Assembly (NCBI GenBank): GCA_900538765.1
Contig: UQAB01000029.1
Coordinates: forward strand, 1 to 19,222
Reading direction: 5' to 3'
Length of the DNA: 19,222 nucleotides
DNA from: an uncultured Azospirillum sp.
GTDB lineage: Bacteria > Pseudomonadota > Alphaproteobacteria > RF32 > CAG-239
The notes under the pieces were generated by a model, which worked only from the letters and a program-made list of their open reading frames with translations, was not told the DNA's origin and searched no databases. Shown here piece after piece: positions 14,104-19,222 of this stretch. A program made the position numbers and the translations under genes. Numbering within the stretch: the stretch's first letter is position 1; every line of letters starts with the position of its first letter.

Positions 14104-15081
14104 ATGAAGAAGATTATTCCGGAAAGGCTGAAAAAAGGCGATGAAGTGCGGATTGTGGCGCCGTCGCGCGGGTTGAAAATTATCGGTAAAGAGGTGCGTG
14201 CCTTGGCAGAGAAGCGTTTGTCGGAGCTGGGGCTGAAAGTGACTTATGCCTGCAACACAACCGATGAAAACTGGGATATGCTGGGGACTTCCGCCGTTAA
14301 AGACCGGGTGGATGATATTACCGAGGCCTTTCTTGACCCGAAGGTGAAGGCGGTTTTTACCATTATCGGCGGGTTTAACTCCAATCAGCTTTTGCCTTAT
14401 CTTGATTATGACGTGATTGCTGCGAATCCGAAGATTTTGTGCGGCTTTTCAGATATTACCGCTTTGCTTGATGCTATTTACGCCAAGACCGGGCTGGTGA
14501 CTTTCATGGGACCGCATCTCAGTTCGCTCGGTATGCTCAAAGGGTGTGATTACACGTTGGAAAATATGGCGAAAATGCTTATGATTAGTGGTGAAAATAC
14601 AGTCGAACCATCGGCAGCGTGGAGCGATGATTTATGGTTTTTGGATCAGGAAAAACGCGAATTTATCAAGAATGACGGTTATTGGGAGTTATCCGGCGGA
14701 ACGGCAGAGGGGACGCTGCTCGGCGGTAATCTCGGCACGTTTAATCTGTTGCTCGGCACATCTTACCGGCCGGCTTTTGAGGCGGATACGGTGTTGATGG
14801 TTGAGGATACTTCCGGTTCCGATATTGCCGATTTTATGCGCAATTTGACGGCGTTGACTTATCAGCCTGATTTTCATAATGTCAAAGGGCTGCTTATCGG
14901 GCGTTTTCAGAAAGGTTCTGAGGTCACACGCGCGCAGCTTGAATATGTGGTTAAGGCGTTGCGGCTGGATAATATGCCTGTGATTGCCAATGTTGATTTC
15001 GGGCACAGCACGCCGCTTCTGACTCTGCCGGTCGGCGGGACGGCTAAGCTTGAAAACGGCCGGATTTTTGTGAAGGCCTGA
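14104..15081 (+). CDS. S66 family serine peptidase, MccF/LdcA-like
   Basis: A 325-residue cytoplasmic peptidase of family S66. This family includes LD-carboxypeptidase LdcA, which trims murein tetrapeptides during recycling, and MccF, which hydrolyses microcin C and its toxic aminoacyl-nucleotide product. The catalytic triad is visible: Ser116 in GFSDIT, Glu234 in MVEDTS and His301 in FGHSTP. Several stretches follow MccF more closely than LdcA as I remember them: TIIGGFNSNQLLPYLDYD, ANPKILCGFSD, AIYAKTGLVTFMGP and GTLLGGNLGTFN. No signal peptide is present. The start is firm, with AAGGAGG 5 nt upstream. It is divergent from umuDC and followed by an inverted repeat. A self-immunity role is possible, but a general murein peptide or aminoacyl-nucleotide hydrolase is as likely. 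Confidence 0.9.
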   Translation: MKKIIPERLKKGDEVRIVAPSRGLKIIGKEVRALAEKRLSELGLKVTYACNTTDENWDMLGTSAVKDRVDDITEAFLDPKVKAVFTIIGGFNSNQLLPYLDYDVIAANPKILCGFSDITALLDAIYAKTGLVTFMGPHLSSLGMLKGCDYTLENMAKMLMISGENTVEPSAAWSDDLWFLDQEKREFIKNDGYWELSGGTAEGTLLGGNLGTFNLLLGTSYRPAFEADTVLMVEDTSGSDIADFMRNLTALTYQPDFHNVKGLLIGRFQKGSEVTRAQLEYVVKALRLDNMPVIANVDFGHSTPLLTLPVGGTAKLENGRIFVKA

Positions 15082-15094
15082 ATGTTTTTGCGGC

Positions 15095-15126
15095 GTGTTG
15101 CAACAAAAAAGGCAGCGTTGCAACAC
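15095..15126. repeat. Perfect 10-bp inverted repeat after the S66 gene
   Basis: GTGTTGCAAC (15095-15104) and GTTGCAACAC (15117-15126), 12 nt apart, with a further TATGCAACA at 15132-15140. It begins 13 nt past the stop at 15081. It lacks a proper T-run, so it may be a weak terminator or a protein-binding site at the edge of the phage-like module. Confidence 0.5.
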
Positions 15127-15249
15127 TTTTGTATGCAACATTTTTGAAAAAATGTGTTATATAGATTTGTATAATGGCGGAAAGGCTGTTTTCTTAGAGC
15201 AGGTTTAACGCTGTTATCTTTGGGACATATAAGTCATTTTATACTCCGG

Positions 15250-15280
15250 AAGCATGGTTTTAAAGGCCATGCTTTTTTAT
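15250..15280 (+). terminator. Intrinsic terminator between the S66 gene and the phage-like module
   Basis: AAGCATGG-N9-CCATGCTT (8-bp perfect stem, 15250-15274) followed by a T-rich tract. A perfect TATAAT lies about 80 nt upstream at 15170-15175 (TTGAAA at 15144 with a long 20-nt spacer), so a short transcript between them is conceivable. Confidence 0.8.
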
Positions 15281-15296
15281 TTTTAATTAATACAGC

Positions 15297-15320
15297 AGCG
15301 GCATAACGGCCGCTTTTTTT
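15297..15320 (+). terminator. Terminator-shaped hairpin before the first phage-module gene
   Basis: AGCGGC-ATAACG-GCCGCT followed by T-run to 15320, ending 18 nt before the ATG at 15339. First of four similar hairpins placed just ahead of genes in this module. Confidence 0.65.
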
Positions 15321-15338
15321 ATGAAAGGAAACTGTTAT

Positions 15339-16061
15339 ATGAATGATATTGTGGATTTGGCTTGGAAAAAAATAAGAGCTGAAGAATTGAAGCAGAATCT
15401 TGATGATTTGGAAGCCAAAAAACGGGCGCCGAATTATGATCCGCAGGCAACGCGCAATTTTATGGAGAGTTTATTTGAACCCGAATGGCGCAAAGAACTT
15501 GACGATATTACTGCCGAAATTAATGAAAAAGAAGGGAGAGGAAGGCAGCAAGCCGGAATGTCCGGTAATGTTTATGCGCCGGTCAGCGTTTCTCAAGAGC
15601 CCCTTACCGAAGGATATGGAGCTTCTCAGCCTGCAAGTTCTTCCGTGGGGAGATTTATGCAGAATTTTAGTGATGGCGTGACAAATCATGTTAAAGGCGA
15701 ATTTGACAGAAGCGGCTTTTTCTCAAACCCGTTGAGCGATCCGTCTGCACCAGGTCGGGCTGTTGGAGCCGGGATGATGTCGGCTATGGATCCAAGAGGG
15801 CAAAATTTGGGAGCTTTTGCTGAAGGTTGGAGTGATTTTGATGCCAATGATTATTGGGATGTTGCTAAAACATCTGTGTTGGGAGCAGAGGCTGTCTTAA
15901 ACGGAGCAACTGCCGGCATGTATGGCAAGGTTAACGATGCTTTGGGTGGCAATTATTCCCAACGTAAGCAAAAGTTTATTGATGAAACAGGCGGTGCAGG
16001 AAAATTTGTTATGAACGGTTTGGAGGGGACAGCTCAGGGTATAACCAGAATGCGAAAATAA
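15339..16061 (+). CDS. Unrecognised protein of the phage-like module
   Basis: About 240 residues, not recognised. The ATG at 15339 (MNDIVDLAWKKIRAEEL) is preferred to the one at 15321 because AAAGGA lies 9 nt upstream of it, while the upstream ATG abuts the T-run of a hairpin and has no ribosome binding site. Residues 1-75 are highly charged and probably helical (KKIRAEELKQNLDDLEAKK, then EWRKELDDITAEINEKEGR). A Ser/Gln/Pro-rich linker (about 80-105) follows, and the rest is rich in glycine, alanine and aromatic residues (GRAVGAGMMSAMDPRGQNLG and later). No signal peptide or clear membrane span. Its place upstream of a portal gene suggests a virion or ejection-related protein, but this is inference from context only. 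Confidence 0.7.
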   Translation: MNDIVDLAWKKIRAEELKQNLDDLEAKKRAPNYDPQATRNFMESLFEPEWRKELDDITAEINEKEGRGRQQAGMSGNVYAPVSVSQEPLTEGYGASQPASSSVGRFMQNFSDGVTNHVKGEFDRSGFFSNPLSDPSAPGRAVGAGMMSAMDPRGQNLGAFAEGWSDFDANDYWDVAKTSVLGAEAVLNGATAGMYGKVNDALGGNYSQRKQKFIDETGGAGKFVMNGLEGTAQGITRMRK

Positions 16062-16138
16062 ATCTTGCATAATTATCTTTTATGTTATATTAGTATGTTT
16101 ATTATTATCAAAACTATAAATTGAAAATGGAGATTTAT

Positions 16139-16552
16139 ATGGGACTACGGGGTATCATCAGTGGCGGAAGGTTGAATTTTATTCGTAAATGGCTGTACTG
16201 GTCTACGCCTGCGGGTATCTTTGGAGCTGTGGTGCGGCTTCTTTTTGAGCTTATGTCTTTTATGGTACTTCTTGGGGTTACACCTTATATGGTGCTGTTT
16301 ATGTTGGTACTTGGGTGTTTGGACTTTTTTTATTTATTGGAAACAAGAGCGGTTTTGAAAAGGCTTAAAAATAAAGAACAAATTTTGCCCGAAGATGAAA
16401 AATCCATGTTTATGCCCAATGGCTCTCCTGCGTCAAAGAAAAATGTTAATCTTTGGCAGTTTGTGGTAATGTTTTTGGTATTTTTACTTAATCTTGCTTA
16501 TGCGGCGGGTGGTATGTATATTATCTTTTTTACTCTGACTGCTTGGCACTAG
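16139..16552 (+). CDS. Small membrane protein of the phage-like module
   Basis: About 137 residues with two hydrophobic blocks: about 20-65 (AGIFGAVVRLLFELMSFMVL, then a second span ending LDFFYLLETR) and about 105-133 (LWQFVVMFLVFLLNLAYAAG and on). A charged cytoplasmic-type loop (KRLKNKEQILPEDEKSM) separates them. This gives three or four inner-membrane spans. The ATG at 16139 is chosen because GGAG stands 6 nt upstream; the upstream TTG at 16121 has no such site. A holin-like role is possible from size and topology, but no family motif supports it. It is the only gene in the module without a terminator-shaped hairpin directly before it. A possible promoter (TTGCAT at 16065, TATATT at 16086, spacer 15) lies upstream. 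Confidence 0.7.
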   Translation: MGLRGIISGGRLNFIRKWLYWSTPAGIFGAVVRLLFELMSFMVLLGVTPYMVLFMLVLGCLDFFYLLETRAVLKRLKNKEQILPEDEKSMFMPNGSPASKKNVNLWQFVVMFLVFLLNLAYAAGGMYIIFFTLTAWH

Positions 16553-16587
16553 CATATTAAAAATTTCCATTGTCTTTGTTTAACGAT

Positions 16588-16611
16588 AACGGCGGTTTCG
16601 CCGTTTTTTTT
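16588..16611 (+). terminator. Terminator-shaped hairpin before the groES-like gene
   Basis: AACGGCG-GTTT-CGCCGTT and T8, ending 24 nt before the ATG at 16636; the GGAG ribosome binding site lies between. Confidence 0.75.
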
Positions 16612-16635
16612 ATTTTAAAAAGGAGAATATTGCAA

Positions 16636-16896
16636 ATGATTAAATTTAAACCAGTGACAGACCGGGTAGCAATCCGTCTTGAACCGAAAGAAGAAAAGAC
16701 CAAAGGCGGCATTATTGTTGCCGATACAATAGAAAAGCCGCGGACAATCGGTATTGTCGAAGGAATAGGGCCGAATGTAAAAGCCGATATTAAAATCGGC
16801 GATAAGGTTTTATTTCACTGTTTTGACGAACTGCCGACTTATGATCCGGATGTGGTGATGGTAAGGGATAGTTCGTTGCTAGGTGTCTTTTACTAA
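16636..16896 (+). CDS. GroES-like co-chaperonin in the phage-like module
   Basis: An 86-residue Cpn10/GroES-fold protein (E. coli GroES has 97). The N-terminal strand FKPVTDRVAIRLEPKEEKTK is diagnostic, followed by the mobile-loop section GGIIVADTIEKPR, whose hydrophobic GIIV should dock on GroEL, then TIGIVEGIGPNV and IGDKVLFHCFDE. The roof and C-terminal parts are somewhat shortened. It would cap the host GroEL ring to help fold phage or host proteins. No groEL follows: the next gene is a portal protein, which suggests a phage-encoded co-chaperonin rather than the housekeeping groESL operon. The ATG at 16636 has GGAG 10 nt upstream; TTG at 16630 would be nearer but adds only two residues. 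The TAA stop lies in the terminal repeat of element D. Confidence 0.88.
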   Translation: MIKFKPVTDRVAIRLEPKEEKTKGGIIVADTIEKPRTIGIVEGIGPNVKADIKIGDKVLFHCFDELPTYDPDVVMVRDSSLLGVFY

Positions 16897-17023
16897 AAGT
16901 TCGTATAGCACGTCATCTAGAGCAGTTTTACGTTGGTTCGAAAAATTCACGTACTTCTATGTACGCTAAAATTTTTCTCACACCTAGAAACTACTCTATC
17001 TAACGCACTCTCCGAACTTTTAG
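16893..17023. repeat. Palindromic MITE-like element D (short form)
   Basis: 131 bp bounded by a perfect 11-bp inverted repeat, CTAAAAGTTCG (16893-16903) and CGAACTTTTAG (17013-17023). Within it, GTCATCTAGAGCAG on the left arm parallels GTCATCTAATACAG of element A, GAAAAATT pairs with AATTTTTC, and the apex is CGTAC-TTCTAT-GTACG, the same GTAC-N6-GTAC plan as A. The whole element folds as one long imperfect hairpin. It provides the stop codon of the groES-like gene and separates it from the portal gene, so the family can enter phage-derived DNA. Confidence 0.75.
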
Positions 17024-17057
17024 GTGTGCCATAGGTGAAGATTTGTTTTTGGGAGCT

Positions 17058-17075
17058 TCTGAAACAAGTTCAGGA
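17058..17075. repeat. Dispersed palindrome between groES-like and portal genes
   Basis: TCTGAA-ACAAG-TTCAGGA followed by TGGCATTT; same plan as 5586-5610 and 12296-12321. It lies 35 bp after element D in a 290-bp spacer without genes. Confidence 0.55.
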
Positions 17076-17139
17076 TGGCATTTAGATAGAGTGGTGGTTG
17101 AGAGTTATGGAAATATAATCAATTATTATGTTTGGGCGG

Positions 17140-17161
17140 GCGGCGGAAAGCCGCTTTTTTT
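17140..17161 (+). terminator. Terminator-shaped hairpin before the portal gene
   Basis: GCGGC-GGAAA-GCCGC followed by T7, ending 26 nt before the ATG at 17187; the trailing GCCGCTTTTTTTAT repeats that of the hairpin at 15297-15320. Confidence 0.75.
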
Positions 17162-17186
17162 ATTTATAATCAAGGAGAAATTTTGA

Positions 17187-19070
17187 ATGAAACAGGAAAA
17201 GGAAAATTTGAAGGCTTTGGCTAAAGAATGGACAGAGCGGATTTCACGGGCAGAGAAAAAATATGATGACTACTACAAGCTTGTCAAGGAAACCCGGGAA
17301 AGTTACAAGGCTAAGCAAAAGCTTGAACTCAGCGGGTTACGTACCAAGGGGGCTTTTAATATTTTTTGGTCGGGGATTGAAACGCAGAAGCCGTTTTTGT
17401 ATTTTAAGCAGCCCAAGCCTTATATTGACAGGGTGAATAAAATCAGCAATCCGGCGGAATCTCTGGCTTGCAAAATTTTGGAAAAGGCTTTGGAATGGGA
17501 TTTGGGACAGTTTGATTTTGATGCGGCGGCGAAATATGCGCGCAATGATTATCTGATTTCCGGCTGCGGCATCCTTTGGGAGCAGTACAAGCCGGAATTT
17601 AAGGAGATTATCGGTGCGGACGGGCAGGCGGCAGAGGTCAAAACCGGGGAAAAAGTGGTTTCGGAATATGTCGACCCGTGTAATTTTATTGCCGATCCCG
17701 ATCATGTCGGCGTGTGGGAAGATGTGGTTTGGATTGCCCGCAAACAGCAGATGAGCAAGGTGCAGGCGGTGGAAACCTTTGGCGATGAGGCACGTTTTAT
17801 TCTGGCGGAAGACGAAGGGAGCGATTATAAGCCGAAGTCAATTTGTGTTTATGAAATCTGGGACAAGGAAAGCAAACGCGTTTTTTGGCTGTATAAAAAT
17901 GCGGCGCGGTTTTTGCGCGTAGCGGACGATCCGCTCGGTGTGCATGGATTTTTTCCCTGTCCAAAGCCGATTTTTGCAACGCAGACTAATGACAGCATTA
18001 TTCCGGTGCCGGATTATGTGATGATTAAAGCCGATTTGGAGGAATTGAGCGGCGTTATTGAGCGGATGCGCCTGACGATGAAGGCTTTGAAAGTCAGCGG
18101 TGCTTATGACAGTTCATTTTCCCGGCTGGCCAATATTCTGGACAAGGATGTTTCACTGCTGGCGGTGGCTGATTTTGACAAGCTGAAAAGTGCAGGCGGT
18201 ATCAGAGGCGTTATCGATTTTATGCCGATTGAGCAGTATATCACCGCTTTGCAGGCTTTAGCGCAGCGCCGTGATGACATTATTAAAAATGTTTATGAAA
18301 TTACCGGCGTGTCGGATATTATGCGCGGTAATTCCAATGCGGCGGAAACGGCGACGGCGGTAACGCGCAAGACTAATTTCGGCACGCTGCGCAATCAGGA
18401 CCGTCAAAATGATATGCAGCGTTTTATCCGCGATTTGTATCGCCTGAAAGCCGAGATTATCTGCGAGCAGTTTTCAGTCGACACGCTGATGCAGTTTTTA
18501 TCTCCGGCGGAAAAGCAGAATACGGTTTTGGCAGGGCAGGCGATTGAGCTTTTAAAAACCGAAAAAATGCGCGATATGGTGTTGAATGTGGAAACGGAAT
18601 GTGTCTTTAATCAGCAGGAAGAAAGCGCCAAGACGCTTGAAGCTGTGCAGACTGTGACGAAGATGATCAGCGAGGCATTTCAGCTGGTTTCGGCTCAGCC
18701 CTTGTTGCTGCCGCTTTATCGGCAGATGGTGGAGGCGGTGATTGCCGGAATGCCGCGGTCGCGTCCGTTTGAGGCGGTTCTTGAAAACGTCTTTACCTCT
18801 ATCGGGCAGGAACTCAGCCGTCCCAAGCAGCCGCAACAGCCGCAGCCGACACCAGCCGAACGTCTTGAGGCGGAAAAAATTCGCAAAGAATACGAAATTG
18901 AGAAAGAGAAAAATGCGCTTAAGGCTCGGGAGATTGCTATTAAGGAGCAAGCTGAGCGGGCAAAGGCTTCTTTGACGAACAAGGAGATGGATTTGCAGGC
19001 GAACCTTAAGGCTGCTGATATAGCCAAGAAGAAGGGAAGTGTTGGGACTGGGTTGGTCAAGCCTTTTTAG
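17187..19070 (+). CDS. Phage portal protein
   Basis: A 627-residue protein of the head-tail portal type, most like the P22 group (P22 gp1 is about 725 residues). Portals form the dodecameric ring at one capsid vertex through which DNA enters and leaves. Features seen: an N-terminal helical section with RAEKKYDDYYKLVKETRESY, then TKGAFNIFWSGIETQKPFLY (about 50-70), NDYLISGCGILWEQYKPEF (about 115-133), EYVDPCNFIADPDHVG, and the wing/stem region with YEITGVSDIMRGNSNAAETA (about 370-389) and TRKTNFGTLRNQDRQNDMQR, a conserved pattern in such portals. The C-terminus has a Pro/Gln-rich linker (PKQPQQPQPTPAERLEAEK, about 548-566) then a charged coiled coil. AAGGAG 9 nt before the ATG fixes the start. 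The next gene follows after 81 nt and a hairpin. Confidence 0.85.
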   Translation: MKQEKENLKALAKEWTERISRAEKKYDDYYKLVKETRESYKAKQKLELSGLRTKGAFNIFWSGIETQKPFLYFKQPKPYIDRVNKISNPAESLACKILEKALEWDLGQFDFDAAAKYARNDYLISGCGILWEQYKPEFKEIIGADGQAAEVKTGEKVVSEYVDPCNFIADPDHVGVWEDVVWIARKQQMSKVQAVETFGDEARFILAEDEGSDYKPKSICVYEIWDKESKRVFWLYKNAARFLRVADDPLGVHGFFPCPKPIFATQTNDSIIPVPDYVMIKADLEELSGVIERMRLTMKALKVSGAYDSSFSRLANILDKDVSLLAVADFDKLKSAGGIRGVIDFMPIEQYITALQALAQRRDDIIKNVYEITGVSDIMRGNSNAAETATAVTRKTNFGTLRNQDRQNDMQRFIRDLYRLKAEIICEQFSVDTLMQFLSPAEKQNTVLAGQAIELLKTEKMRDMVLNVETECVFNQQEESAKTLEAVQTVTKMISEAFQLVSAQPLLLPLYRQMVEAVIAGMPRSRPFEAVLENVFTSIGQELSRPKQPQQPQPTPAERLEAEKIRKEYEIEKEKNALKAREIAIKEQAERAKASLTNKEMDLQANLKAADIAKKKGSVGTGLVKPF

Positions 19071-19098
19071 TGTTGGTAATTATTATGTTTTTGAGGTG

Positions 19099-19126
19099 AG
19101 GAAGCTTTTCGGGGCTTCCTTTTTTT
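19099..19126 (+). terminator. Terminator-shaped hairpin before the last, partial gene
   Basis: AGGAAGC-N8-GCTTCCT (7-bp stem) and T7, ending 26 nt before the ATG at 19152. It may terminate the portal transcript or act like the other pre-gene hairpins. Confidence 0.75.
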
Positions 19127-19151
19127 GTAATTTTTTATAAGGATATAGTAA

Positions 19152-19222
19152 ATGTCATTAAATATTGATATAGAAGAGTGGAAGAAGGGTATTCCACAGA
19201 GAGAGTTGGAACAGAAGATAAG
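19152..19222 (+). CDS. Start of a further phage-module gene (partial)
   Basis: An open frame from ATG at 19152 to the window edge, at least 23 residues (MSLNIDIEEWKKGIPQREL and on), with AAGGA about 8 nt upstream. It is too short to identify. The charged helical N-terminus and position after a portal would fit a scaffold or other head-assembly gene, but that is only positional inference. Confidence 0.55.
   Translation, partial: MSLNIDIEEWKKGIPQRELEQKI

Noticed and set aside
15144..15175. A promoter TTGAAA...TATAAT upstream of the phage-like module
   Set aside because: The -10 is perfect but the spacer is 20 nt and a terminator lies between it and the first gene, so I did not list it as a feature.
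1..19222. tRNA, rRNA, CRISPR arrays and integrase or attachment sites
   Set aside because: I looked for cloverleaf, repeat-spacer and tRNA-flanking patterns on both strands and saw none; the left boundary of the phage-like module cannot be fixed from this window.

Overview
The window looks like an alphaproteobacterial chromosome. The umuDC operon has the alphaproteobacterial form of LexA operator (GTTC-N7-GTTC), and the housekeeping genes (YqgE, ScsB/DsbD-like reductase, S66 peptidase) have Gram-negative proteobacterial architectures. Intergenic regions are unusually rich in palindromic repeats. I would guess an uncultured, host-associated lineage, but the sequence does not name it.

Layout. 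1-455: no gene, several hairpins. 456-1025 (-): yqgE. 1129-3819 (+): DsbD-type thiol:disulfide reductase whose last codons lie inside a palindromic element. 3790-4212: two adjacent palindromic elements (A, short; B, long). 4341-4850 (+): protein with a C-type-lectin-like (DUF1566/FGE-like) C-terminus. 4955-5341 (-): unknown small protein. 5719-8306 (-): surface-glycan operon of a glycosyltransferase, a DUF1796 protein and a left-handed beta-helix acyltransferase, with a divergent GT2 gene at 8472-9395. 9393-9674: element C, a second long copy. 9739-11729 (-): two-gene potassium operon (CPA1 antiporter, then K+ channel). 11730-12372: repeats and a candidate structured RNA. 12373-13982 (-): umuD-umuC under a LexA box. 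14104-15081 (+): MccF/LdcA-like S66 peptidase. 15300-19222 (+): phage-like module with two unknown proteins, a GroES-like co-chaperonin, a portal protein and the start of a further gene. It is interrupted by element D and continues past the right edge.

Most notable are: (1) a family of palindromic, MITE-like elements in short (~132 bp) and long (~280 bp) forms sharing terminal inverted repeats. The long form carries a core of about 194 nt conserved at ~98% with a bidirectional terminator hairpin, and the elements sit exactly on gene stop codons. (2) A UmuD homologue that starts at the position of the UmuD self-cleavage bond and has lost both catalytic residues (Ser to Ala, Lys to Arg), yet remains under an apparent LexA operator. 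(3) A phage module in which nearly every gene is preceded, 18-26 nt before its start codon, by a terminator-shaped hairpin. (4) A lectin-fold protein whose C-terminus resembles the variable region of diversity-generating retroelement targets.

All homology statements come from motif recognition; no database search was possible.
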